Assembly: GCA_036785325.1 (NCBI GenBank)
Contig: JAXIVH010000029.1
Span: 906,811 to 970,810, forward strand
From: Urophycis tenuis
Taxonomy: Eukaryota; Chordata; Actinopteri; Gadiformes; Phycidae
Direction: 5' to 3'
DNA: 64,000 nucleotides
The stretch's first letter is position 1. Every line of letters starts with the position of its first letter. The position numbers and the translations under genes are program-made. Of the stretch, positions 54,160 to 64,000 are shown piece after piece. Below the pieces are notes generated by a model, which saw only the letters and a program-made list of their open reading frames with translations, made no database searches and had not been told where the DNA came from.

Positions 54160-54716
54160 AATTCATGCTATGAATGAGAATTACATTCACCTTCATATAT
54201 ATTGCATTTATGGTTCATGTATTGATCCAAATAAATAAAATGTATATTTGCATGTGTACTCATGTGTGACATGAAAATAAGTGGAATTCTGTAAACAGTG
54301 TTTCAATATGTAATTGTCATCAACACCTAACTATAACTCACACTGATACTCACTGAGTAGAGTATTATAAGGTGCTTAACATTGCTGACTCACAGCTAGC
54401 AGACAGATTTCAGCAGGACGGGGAAAATTGATTCTGTGGTGGATGAATATCCAGAAATTAACACCCAGTTGCTTGCAGTTCAACTACCCATGTTCAGACT
54501 CAACTACGCATGCACAGGGTGTATACTGAAATTCTTAAGTTGAATTTACTACCTTTTTTACTACCTTCACAATATTTTTTACTCCCAGCACAACTTCAAG
54601 CTGTGACTGTAGCAGCGTAAAGTGTGAAGTAAAGTGAAGAGTAAAGTAATGAAATATCTTTCAACCAAATTTCTCAGTGGTTCAATTGGGGCCTTGAAAA
54701 AAGAGGAAGAAACTAG
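54160..54716. other. no recognisable feature
   Basis: Low-complexity AT-rich sequence; nothing identified. Confidence 0.5.
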
Positions 54717-54912
54717 ATAATAATAAAGTGCAACTTTACACTGTAATAACATTGAATGAGGTAATTATACTTCAACACTGGACGCTTAACACAGTAATAA
54801 TACTGTGAAATAACCAACTTAAACAACCAATGGAAATAAATAATAAAGTGCAACTTTACACGTTATAAAAAATATTTAATGAGGTAGTTATAACTTAACT
54901 CCAACACTGGAG
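54717..54912. repeat. imperfect tandem duplication (~110-bp unit)
   Basis: AATAATAAAGTGCAACTTTA, ATGAGGTAATTAT and CAACACTGGA recur at ~54720 and ~54838. Confidence 0.75.
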
Positions 54913-55066
54913 ACAAAAAACTGGCCAACACAGAGGGAGAGAGAGAGAGGATTTTTTTTTATTTTTGCAAAACACTTTTATTTACATAATTTTTGTTTTA
55001 CAATAAAACATTTCAGATAAAAGTGCTATTGCATTAAAATCTCAATGTTTAAAAAAAATATATGTT

Positions 55067-56425
55067 TTAACCAGTAAAATTTTGTGCAAAGGTTAAAACA
55101 TCATTCTCAACAGAGCAAATAAAACCACCATAACACCAGCGCTGTTTAAAAGCGTCCACATCTCCAATGATTTTATAAAACTGGAACTCTAAAACGACTC
55201 TGGCTCTTGTGTTACATAAAAACACAGTGTGGGCATTGTGTCCTTTTTTCCCTTCCATCTTATTCCTTCTGCTAATGTACACCGCCATTTTGGCTTCTCC
55301 TAAGAGGTAGTTTATCATTTGCCATTTTTCTGTGTTGGTTTTTTTGTAGCCCGCACCAACAATAAAAACTTTTTCAGTAAAAGACACATTAAAAAGACTA
55401 AAAACCAAAGTTAAAAAAGAGAAGAAACTTGCAAGTCTGGGGCACTCAGTCTCTCTTAGGCCACAGAAGGGACATTGGCATGAAACAGCAGGATTTAAAA
55501 CCGTGACAAAGGCGTTTGAGGCGATGGCACCGTGTAGCACCCTCCACTGGAGGTCGGCTGTCCGTTTCTTGAGGGGAGGCTTGTATAGGACCCTCCACTG
55601 TGGCCGGGTCCCGTCCCACCCTGGTCTGTTGTTCCACACTGTGGAGGGTCTGCCGCTCAGTCCTTTTTTGTTTAATACCTTGGTGACGTTTTGGTAAAAT
55701 ATTTTCTTGTCTGCTTGGTGTAGGCTGAACTTGCCCGGGCTGCTGACAGCTAACAGGGGGCCGGTCTCCTCTCCTAGCTCTGGGCTCAAGAAGATGTCAG
55801 GGAATGGGTCTGTTGGGTCTGGCATGGCCTCTCCCCGGTTGTACTTGATAAGGAGGCTCTTCTCCCTCTCACAGAGCCTCCGCCTCCAGAGCTCCAGCAG
55901 CTGCTGGGCCACGCGGACCGACCTCATTCCTAGGAGAGAGCCCAGGGCTTCGGCCCCCGTCAGCTCCGGCCCTGCCGCCTCCACCAGCTGCTGCAGGCTC
56001 ACAGTCTTTGTTTCGTACAGGGCGGTCAGCAGCCCAGGCGTCATGCTAGAGATGTCCAGCCTGCTCCCGTGTATCAGGGGCTCCTTTAATAACCAGTGCA
56101 GAGAGTTAGTTTCACACACATTGTGATTGAAAAGGGCCCACGACTTAAAAACGCCCTGATAAAAAGGAGGAAACCCATTTAACTTTAAAAATGTCAAATC
56201 TGTTAAAAACAGAGCAGTATCCAGCCCCACTTTACTCACATGTCTGAGAATGCAGCTGGTCACATTCCTCCACACTAGGTCTGTCGGCCCTGTTAAATAC
56301 CTTTTAATAAACTGAAGCCTGAAAGTGGCTGTTCTGCTGGCCAGGTGGATGAGGCCCTGGCCCCCCTCCTCTCTTGGTAGGTATAGCACCCCCTGTGGCA
56401 CCCAGTGCAGACCCCCCCCCCCCAA
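55067..56425 (-). pseudogene. Tx1 ORF2 C-terminal region
   Basis: 452 codons downstream of the RT active site: REEGGQGLIHLASRTATFRL, then PQWRVLYKPPLKKRTADLQW and a CQCPFCGLRETECP zinc-finger-like motif. This is the zf-RVT region of L1/Tx1-type ORF2. The C-rich run at ~56410 shifts the frame relative to the RT. Confidence 0.88.
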
Positions 56426-58150
56426 AAGAAATCAACCATCTTTTTCTGGATTTCAGCCAGTAGTCCAGAGGGGGGGTCTACACACGATAAGCGATGCCAC
56501 AAAAGGGATGCAACAAGATTATTTAATATTAAAACTCTACCTCTGTAAGACATCTGAGGGAGTAGCCATTTCCATTTTTTCATTCTCCCTTCTACCTTCT
56601 CTAGGACGGTCTCCCAGTTTTTCCCCACCACAGCCTCATTCCCAAGGAAGACCCTGAGGTACTTCAGTCCATCTTTTTTCCAGGCGAGGCCGTGGGGGAG
56701 AACCGGGAGACCGTCAGGCCAATCACCAACAGCGAGGGCTTCGCTCTTTCCCCAATACACCCTCGCTGCTGATAAAACAGTAAAATCATTAATAATATTT
56801 TCTAAAATGTCTATTTCATATTGAGTTTTAGTAAAAACAATTAAATCATCGGCATATGCTGATAAAACAATGCTTGTATCTAAAACAGGTAAAACTAGCC
56901 CTTCAATATTAAAACGTATCTTATTGAGGAGGGGTTCCAGGGAGAGCGCGTAGAGCATTCCAGACAGAGCACAGCCCTGCCTGACGCCTCTACACACTCT
57001 AAAAGGAGCACACAGACTAGTTTATCTTCAGCACACTCTCAACATCACTGTACATCACCTTGATCTTGGCTATGAAACCAGCACTGAACCCAAATTTCTC
57101 CATAACTCTCCAGAGAAAATTGTGTTCAACGCGGTCAAATGCCTTTTCCTGGTCTAGGGAAATCAGACCAGTGTTACACCCCAATGAGCTGGAGACGTCC
57201 AAAACATTCCGAATGAGGTGGACATTGTCCACCATGGACCTGCCGGGCACACAGTAGGTCTGGTCCCGGTGGATGAGATGCTCCATAGCCACCCCCAGCC
57301 TGGAGGCAAAGAGTTTGGACAGAAGCTTGTAATCCACACACAGCAAAGACACAGGGCGCCAGTTTTTTTTTATGTTTTGTAAGTTGCCTTTTTTAGGCAG
57401 GAGGGTGATAACTGCTCTTCGGCAGGACGTGGGCATGGAACCAGAGGCCAGACTCTCATTAAAAACATCTAAAAGATCGTTTTCAAATATACCCCAGAAG
57501 GCTTTATAAAACTCAACAGTGAGGCCGTCTATGCCAGGAGCCCGCCGTGCCTGCATTCCCTGCAGGGCGGCTCGCAGCTCCTGCACTTGTAACGGCCCCT
57601 CCAGACAGGAGTTGGTCTCCTCAGAGACCTGAGGCAGTCCACTTGTGAACCCCTCCATTAGTTCATCATGTTCCTCGTACTGGCTTGTATATAATGATGA
57701 ATAAAACTCAACTGCCCGCCTTCGAATCTGGCTTGGCTCCACAATCTCCCCTCCTGCTTCTGAAAGCAGTGTATGGATTACCCGCCCCTGCCCGTTCTTC
57801 CTCTCCAGGCCGAAAAAATAGCTAGAGGGAGCATCCATCTCTGCACTGGCTTGAAACCGGGACCTGACCAGTGCACCCTGTGCTTTACTTTCCAACAGGT
57901 CAGCTAACACTAGCTTTTTAACTTTGAGGCTTTCAATATATCCTCGATCTCCTGTGGACTCACTTAAACTCTTTAGTTCCACTATATCAATCTCCAGGTT
58001 CTTCATAGATCTGGTGATGTCTCTGGTGACATTGAGGGTATGCTGTTGACACAAAAGTTTGATTTGTGTCTTACCATGGTCCCACCACTGCCTAAGACTG
58101 CTAAAATCACCTTTTCTCTGTCTAAAAGCATCCCAAAAATAAAAAAGCAC
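56293..58150 (-). pseudogene. Tx1 ORF2 reverse transcriptase
   Basis: 57017-58150 encodes the fingers and palm start (RRAPGIDGLTVEFYKAFW, NWRPVSLLCVDYKLLSK, VPGRSMVDNVHLIRN, GLISLDQEKAFDRVEHNFLW). After an in-frame TAG the frame continues at 56997 with GVRQGCALSGMLYALSLEPL and the catalytic SAYADDLIVF. Confidence 0.92.
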
Positions 58151-58173
58151 CTCCCTAAACTTTTTGTCGAAGG

Positions 58174-58930
58174 TTAAAACTGAGTAAAATGCCAGTAAGC
58201 GCTTTTGGGCTTTATATTTCTAATAAAAACATGACATAAAACCAAAGAGTGATCAGTAAAAACCGCTGGGACAATTGTGCATGATTTATATATATTAAAG
58301 TGATGCTTAAAACAATAAAACCGATCTAATCTGGCTGAGGAGATCCTACTCTCTCTGAGGTGGGACCAGGTGTACTGCCGGCAGTCTGCATGCATCCTTC
58401 TCCATACGTCCACTAGGCCATACGCAGAGACCAGCTGCCTCAGAGCATGCTGGGATGCTGGATGTGGCTCTGCAAGATTACGATCTAAAACCTCATTTTC
58501 AGTACAATTTAAATCCCCACCCAAGAATAAAAAATCCTCCGTAGCACAACCATTTAAAACATCACTTAATTTATCTAAAAAAAAAACCTTCCTCTGCACT
58601 GATTGTAGGAGCATACACGTATATAAAAACAGCTGTAAAAACACCAAACCAAGCTTTGACTAAAAGCAGCCTCCCCTCGATAAAATGCTCGACCTCCAGT
58701 GAGACTGGAGTGAAAGCCTTGGATAGGAGGAAGCCGACCCCCCCACTAAGGGAGGTGTTGTGGCTTAGTATGACTTCCCCCTCCCACTCTCTCCTCCAGT
58801 CTGCCTCATTGCCTTTGTCACTATGCGTCTCTTGCAGAAATAAAACGTCAATCTGTTTCATTTTTGCTGTTTCGTAAAAACCTGCTCTTTTTTCCCTTCT
58901 CTGGCTCCATTTAGGTTGATGCTTCCCACT
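58174..58930 (-). pseudogene. Tx1 ORF2 APE-type endonuclease
   Basis: Contains IDVLFLQETHSDKG (catalytic Glu), VYAPT, LFLGGDLNCTENEVLD and FTDHSLVLCH (Asp-His). A run of ten A at ~58575 (coding sense T) splits the frame. This domain nicks the target site. Confidence 0.9.
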
Positions 58931-59018
58931 TTTAAAACATCAATTTTAAATGAAATGTTAAAAACAAGGCTAAAAACTAATAAATTAATTAAAAGCCCCA
59001 TTTGAATATCCTTCATCT

Positions 59019-59650
59019 CTACGGATTTGTTTTTTTTATCCTTACTACAAGTTTCTTTAGTCTAAAAACTTCTAGGGTAGTAAGACCCGACACCTCTTTC
59101 TGGCTAATGTGGAGCCGGGCCGAGGAACAAAACAAAACTAAATCTGGGAAGAAATCTTCAACTTTGACCCCATGTTGGTTTTTTGTTTCCTTTAAAAACC
59201 GAGCCATGCTTTCAGCAGTGTAAACATTTCAAAAACATTTCATCACGGATGATGTTGCGAAAATCACATATTCATAATCATCTACTTTTACAATGAAACG
59301 GAGGTTGAGCTCCTCGTTCCGCTTGTTCAGTATCATATATAGCGGTCTACGATGAGACACTACGTGCTTCAGCAATTGACTTACATCCAGACATTATTTT
59401 TTTAACCGGTGAAACGATCTTCCCGTGTCTGGATAGTTCTCTGCTGAGAAACTCATCCGTGATGAAAGGAGGGACGTTGGAGATAATATACCTTGGTGGC
59501 CGGTTGGGCCAAAGGTAGTACCTGCACAAACATTTCATTTACGGTGAGGCCCGCCTCGATGATCTGGTTCACCTTATCCAACTGGTCCAGAAAGATGACC
59601 GTGGCGCCGTTCATCCGAGCGGCCGATTTAATGGTACTGTGGCGAGCGGT
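59019..59650 (-). pseudogene. Tx1 ORF1, C-terminal part
   Basis: From 59650: AARMNGATVIFLDQLDKVNQ, IIEAGLTVNEMFVQVLP, then ISNVPPFITDEFLSRELSRH and GKIVSPVKKIMSGCKS, the conserved ORF1 domain of Tx1 elements. The frame is lost after ~59350; a later frame (59019-59207) keeps KVEDFFPDLVLFCSSARLHI-like residues. Confidence 0.82.
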
Positions 59651-59652
59651 AC

Positions 59653-61303
59653 TGGTTTAAGTTAATTAATACAGGCAAGCCAGACAACGCCACCCTGGGA
59701 CTTTCACCCAGGGAATTAGGATTAACTGGTAAGGATGTAAGGGTATGCTAAAGGCACCCAGGTTCGTCAACTGGTAAGCATGAGAACGTGGTTTGAGGTG
59801 TACAATGATATTTCTTATTGGATCACATCAAATAGTTAAGTTAAAACACATTTCCAAAAGAAAAAGAACCCATAAAACACTTGCAAAGGGAGCGGGGAAA
59901 GGGAAGAACTGACCCAGAGCTGAGGGATACCAGGGGGGAGTGGACCATGAGGACAGCCAGGAACCCTAGAAGGGGCACCACATCACACACACCTGACACA
60001 CTTGCACCCACCAACACCCAAACACACACACACACACACACAAGGGGGTGCGTCGTTACAGAGAACCCGGTGAGGCGGCCGCACAGCACAGCACACAGGA
60101 AAAGGGTTCCCACCACCTAGCAGCTCCACCACCGTGGGTCCTCAGCTGCTGGGACAGAACAAATCAAAATTAGGGATGGGGAATCCTCTACACAAAAGAA
60201 ACTCAGAAAATCAAATATCACCTACATAAACAAAAGGGGATCAAATTAAATAAACCCAAAGGAATACAAAACGTGACTGCACCAAGACCTAAATTAATAA
60301 AAATATATACGAAAATAACCAAAATGAATTAATTAAACACTCCAACCTAAGAAGGAAACATAAGTTAACTAACTACAAAATAACTAAACAAAATTAAAAG
60401 GTCAAGCCCATAACCGAACAAAGGAAACAACCATTGGCTAAATACAAACAAAATGCACTTGACAAAATTATAATGCAGGCTCGTAACCAACCAAAAAAAA
60501 AATAAATTGGCTAATAAAGAAATAAACTAACAAAAAGGAAAATAATCCTGAGCCACCCGGGCACAAGATAGGGCAACACACTTTACAAGCGGGTATGTTC
60601 TAAAACCGCTGGTCTGTAGAATGGGTCCAGCGGACCCGAACCCAAGGCCACCGCTATACGGCGTCCGGTGGCGGGCGTGAGCCTGGGCCGGAGCGTGGAC
60701 AACAAACAAACCAGTGGGGAGACAAACAGCCGACGGCAAAGCAGCCGAAGGCAAAGCAGCCGGAAGCAAAGCAGCAGTGTTTCGGGGCAGGCTAGCGTTG
60801 GCAGCTGCGGCTCTCCACGCACGTTACAACAGCTCCTGCGATAAATATACGGATGTAATAAAAACATTGACAGGCGGGCCAACTTACCGTTCCGCCGTGT
60901 AAAAGCACACACCGCACAGGGGGGAGAGGAGACCACCCAAGGAGAGAACCACGTCGGCCAGTGCAGCAGGAGCCGCGGCGATCGTTGCGTCCCACAGACG
61001 CCCTCAACACTAGCAAAGCCACCCTGGAGAAAGCCTGTGACAAATACAACGCCGCGCGAAACAGCGACCAAACAAAACCTCAGCAGCAAACCAAACCGCG
61101 CTCATACAACGCCACAAACAGCAGGCCCCGGAAGTGAAGCGGCCTGGAAGTGGGCGGGTCTCGGTCCTCAATCAAAAGACCGTCCATCTGCCCACCTGCT
61201 GCCTTTATAGCAGACTTCTGGCAGTGATTGGCTGCTGGGGCAAGGTAGATAAGTGGCAGGCCACTGCCATGGATGATGCTGGCAGACATCATCCTGCTAC
61301 ACT
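59653..61303 (-). mobile_element. LTR-like insertion inside Tx1 ORF1
   Basis: Splits the ORF1 frame between 61306 and 59650. On the minus strand it starts TGTAGCAGGATGATG and ends ...GTCCCA, followed by the primer-site-like TGGCGTTGTCTGG and ~30 more bases. Its left edge is shared with the block at 23670. The interior (60130-60600) is A-rich and non-coding. A solo LTR with a short internal remnant is the simplest reading. Confidence 0.65.
60018..60042. repeat. (CA)n microsatellite
   Basis: Short CA run inside the LTR-like insertion. Confidence 0.9.
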
Positions 61304-61305
61304 AC

Positions 61306-61424
61306 CATGCCCGACTTTGTCCCCCACAGCTAGACTAACGTCCTCCACGCTACACAGAAAACCCGGACAGATCTTAATGCCGTGTTTCCTGGTTAGCGTG
61401 GAAAGACCGTCTCCATTCACCATG
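61306..61424 (-). pseudogene. Tx1 ORF1, N-terminal part
   Basis: A Met at 61424 starts a frame with LTRKHGIKICPGFL, SVEDVSLAVGDKVGHG, the known N-terminal pattern of fish Tx1 ORF1. It breaks off at the LTR block and its natural continuation is found 1.65 kb away at 59650. Confidence 0.78.
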
Positions 61425-61637
61425 ACGGCCACGCACGCCGACCGGCGAGACGCCGGTAGGAGACAAACAAAACCCGAAAATACAACCTAATTACCCACCA
61501 AAGAAAATTAACTAACGTAACTCCCAGTGACCTATTACTAAACTATGCAGAAAATAAAAAATAATTAACCGAATAAACTGGAAAGAAAAGTAGAAAAACC
61601 ACAATCATCCCGCAGCTCACTCACACACGCTCCCTGC

Positions 61638-61640
<3 letters not shown>

Positions 61641-61693
<53 letters not shown>
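61641..61693. repeat. (AG)n microsatellite
   Basis: About 26 AG units at the 5' edge of the Tx1 element; a shorter GA run flanks its other end. Confidence 0.97.
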
Positions 61694-61695
<2 letters not shown>

Positions 61696-61778
61696 TGAGG
61701 GGGCCTTGAAAAATAAAAAGTGCAATGGAAATAAATAATAAAGTAAAACAATAGAACTAAACAGGCAAACATACAAGG

Positions 61779-62330
61779 TCACAAGTGCCTCAACTGTGTG
61801 GCCTTTTCTTCTATCATTTTTTCCACTTGGAGAAGTTCAGCTTTTTTGTCCTTGTGTCTTCTTCGAAGAGAGTTGGATTTTGTAATGAGCTCAGCCATCT
61901 TTGTTCCTGTCTTTCCCTCTGCCATCTCTGCACACTTGTTCCCATCGATTTCAAGTGAATCACACACACTATTGAGTACCCGCCACTGGTTACGTAGGTC
62001 CTCCAGCTCTTTCTCTGCTGCTTTCCTATTCAGCTCTTGTGTGGCACTCTCCCTTTTTTCCGCTCATTATCAAGGTAAAGCCTGTATTGTGAACTCGCTG
62101 AAGCAGCAGAGGCTAGGAGCTTCTTGGTCAGAGGAACTTTAAGAATGCCACCACAGCCAATTACCTTATCACAGATTAATCTGAGGGCTTCCAGAGATTC
62201 ATCAAGAAGGTTACACGTTTCTACCTCCTTATTTACTGAGAAACCTCTCTCCACTGTGGCTTGTCCATGGGTCAGGAGGAGAGCACTTTGCAGAACTTTA
62301 GCAGGTCAGGATGGGACGTGCAGTTTGGAT
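61779..62330 (-). pseudogene. hAT-like transposase C-terminal relic
   Basis: The minus strand encodes LTHGQATVERGFSVNKE then VETCNLLDESLEALRLICD. After a frame break in the 62030-62055 AG-rich stretch it continues with NRKAAEKELEDLRNQWRVLN, CAEMAEGKTGTKMAELI and a coiled-coil tail. The ERGFSxNK block resembles the hAT dimerisation core found in many uncharacterised fish proteins. Confidence 0.65.
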
Positions 62331-62558
62331 TAAGGAAAGACGCCAAGACGCTGCGTCAGGGGTTGGAAGGAAACAAATTCTTCTTCTCTGCCCACAACCG
62401 AGAGAAAGGATGTGAATTACTGGATGATGACATCACCTACATTGACAGGAAAATTAAGATATATTAATTTCATTAACACATTCAAATCAACTGCCTTATC
62501 ATCCATTCGACAAAAGTACATACAGTACATCGTAGATACACATAACAGTATCCTAGAG

Positions 62559-62780
62559 CAGTGCTTCTCAACCTGGGGGCACGGAGGTCTTGTCTAAATT
62601 ACAAATGTAAATCTGCTTGCAAGGTGCCAAAACACCTACATCAAACAGATAGAGTAAATCACACCACTCACAAGAAAACTGGATGTGACCATCAAAACAA
62701 AGAGAAGTAGATTCATTTGAGTGCTTGAAATCATGCATCGACAATGAGGCCCAACTTGCAAAAGGTTGAGAACCCCTACA
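62559..62780. mobile_element. hAT-type MITE (~220 bp)
   Basis: Ends CAGTGCTTCTCAACCTGG and, inverted, TAGGGGTTCTCAACCTTT. Related in end sequence to the MITE at 47533-48572. Confidence 0.75.
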
Positions 62781-62789
62781 CGAATCCGG

Positions 62790-63095
62790 CGAAACTAGTG
62801 GAAGTAAGCGGGCGACATAATGCTGTTGCTGGGTAGCGTTGCGCCAGTGCCTCCTATTGGATTGGTTGCGTCCACTGGGATAACAGTCCGCGATTTACGA
62901 CTGTTTCACTACTACTTTTATAATATTCCGTGGAAAAACATGTTCCGTTTTCAATTGTTTCAATAGCAGCAATAACATTTCCAGTTGGAAGAAAAAACAA
63001 CGTGAGATACACAAAATACCCTGGGTCGACGGCCCCTGTCTGGTACCATACGGTTGGGGCAGTAGTAACACTTGAAAGAAACATCTCCTGGATGC
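62790..63095. other. no recognisable feature
   Basis: Contains GGATTGGTTGCGTCC; nothing assigned. Confidence 0.4.
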
Positions 63096-63099
63096 AACT

Positions 63100-63970
63100 G
63101 GGACGCATCATCAGTGATGTAGCCTGAGGTCATTGAGTGTTTCGGGTCTCGCAACATCAGACACTCTCGCCCAGGTGACCCAGCCGGGGTTGATCATGCC
63201 CCAACTTGCGTCCCAGTAGCAGTCCACGGATCTGCCCTTTTGAGCCATAGCCACCTAGTGGCCTTCTCTGCGGCTTCGCTAGCGGATTTAATGGCCTTCT
63301 TCTTGGCCGCCCCTGTCACACCCAACCGTCCTAGGACTTTGCAGAGAGAACGTCCAGCAAAGCCTCTACAGCCAACTTCTATTGGCTCGTAGAACGTCTT
63401 CCAGCCCCTGCCCCTGCACTCCTCCACCAGTTCCTGGTACTTGGCACGTTTCCTTTTGTTGGCTTCCTCCATGCGCTCTTCCCAGGGTACTGTAAGCTCC
63501 AGCATGATCAGATGTTTTGAGGCCTCAGAGGTGATGATCATGTCTGGCCGGAGAGATGTTACTGCGATGTGCTAGGGGAACCTCAGCTGTTTTCCCAGGT
63601 CGACCTGCACCTGCCAATCAGAGGCAGTGTGGAGGAGTCCTGTTGTTGTCTGTGGACATGCCTGGGGTCTCTCTCCTGCCTTGATGAAAGGGACTGCCTT
63701 GTTCAGAGCTTGATGGTGTTTGCTCGTGCTGATAGCCAGGGCTATGCTCTCAGCAACTGCTTTCAAAACCTGGTCATGGCGCCAGCGGTAGCGACCATCA
63801 GCCAGGGACTTTGGGCAGCTGCTGAGGAGATGTTCCAAGGAGCCTCTTCCGGAGCAAAGGAGACAGGAAGGTGTCTCGCTCCTCCCCCACACATGAAGGT
63901 TCGCTGGGCTCGGGAGGGCGTCGTAAACTGCCTGCACAAGGAACCGGACGCGGTGGAAGTCTGCCTGCAT
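63100..63970 (-). pseudogene. R2/NeSL-type LINE C-terminus: CCHC finger + restriction-like endonuclease
   Basis: 63572-63970 encodes the region before the nuclease, with a C-x2-C...H-x4-C motif (CLLCSGRGSLEHLLSSCPKS) and VQVDLGKQLRFP. After a frameshift near 63565, 63194-63541 encodes SLRPDMIITSEASKHLIMLE (opening upstream of its Met), LTVPWEERMEE and KRKRAKYQELVEECRG, the PD-(D/E)xK nuclease that cleaves target DNA for this LINE group. The 3'UTR (63193-63100) with GACCCGAAACACTCAATGAC matches the copy at 47690-48215. Confidence 0.9.
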
Positions 63971-64000
63971 GATGTTCGACCAGGTGACTTTGCGCTGTAA

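Larger units (their letters stand above)
54951..61640 (-). mobile_element. Tx1-clade LINE, near full length, in a (GA)n microsatellite
   Basis: The 3' poly-A (T run at 54951-54965) adjoins GAGGGAGAGAGAGAGAGG on the left; the 5' end lies beside CAGAGAGAGAG on the right. Order on the minus strand: ORF1 (61424 to ~59350, split by an LTR block), APE endonuclease (~58930-58174), RT (58150-56293) and a C-terminal region with a zinc-finger (to 55067). ORF2 has a frameshift at an A run (~58575), an in-frame TAG (~57014) and a frameshift at a C run (~56410). It is largely complete but disabled. Confidence 0.9.

Noticed and set aside
60527..61089. 168-codon frame within the LTR-like insertion
   Set aside because: Compositionally biased, no recognisable domain, and overlaps other shadows on both strands.

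Overview
The window is vertebrate nuclear DNA, almost certainly from a teleost fish. Genes are split by GT-AG introns. Long (CA)n, (GA)n and (AT)n microsatellites are everywhere. The transposon load is typical of fish: hAT, Harbinger/IS4EU, Rex1/CR1, L2, Tx1-clade, R2/NeSL-type LINEs, Ty3/Gypsy and a tRNA-derived SINE. There are no operons, CRISPR arrays or rRNA genes.

1-10.4 kb (minus strand): the 5' part of a xanthine dehydrogenase gene (xdh). Fifteen exons can be placed with matching splice phases, from the initiator ATG at 10353 to residue ~550. They cover the two [2Fe-2S] domains and most of the FAD domain; the molybdenum domain lies beyond the window start. One small exon, carrying the fourth ligand of one Fe-S cluster, cannot be found where expected; a hAT MITE sits in that intron. 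Introns are mostly tandem repeats. One minisatellite has amplified an exon/intron junction, and a 1.44 kb hAT copy with a perfect 8-bp target duplication lies 14 bp upstream of an exon.

10.4-21.7 kb: nested transposon debris. It holds a fold-back derivative of an L1-type ORF1, an L2 LINE inside a Rex1-like 3' end inside a MITE, a second copy of that MITE, another MITE interrupted by a Rex1/CR1 LINE, and a ZBED-type hAT relic.

21.7-27.6 kb (plus strand): exons of a glutaminase gene (gls family). The catalytic Ser-Lys exon is not seen, an internal block is missing, and the last recognisable exon runs into a perfect palindrome. Introns carry a 27-bp minisatellite, an LTR-like block and a hAT element.

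28.1-45.6 kb: a retrotransposon compound between two similar ~0.95 kb LTR copies. Left to right it holds a PNMA-like Gypsy gag/protease relic (plus), an L2-type LINE (minus), and a tandem duplication of a ~5.5 kb unit. Each unit contains LINE sequence, a SINE, an exon-like piece of an EB1/MAPRE gene and a minus-strand Gypsy gag-pol lacking integrase.

45.6-64 kb: hAT relics, R2/NeSL-type endonuclease tails, a divergent Harbinger-like pair (DDE transposase minus, MYB-like protein plus), a 196-bp palindrome, and a nearly complete Tx1-clade LINE in a (GA)n microsatellite with an LTR element inside its ORF1. Nearly all mobile-element ORFs carry frameshifts or stops.
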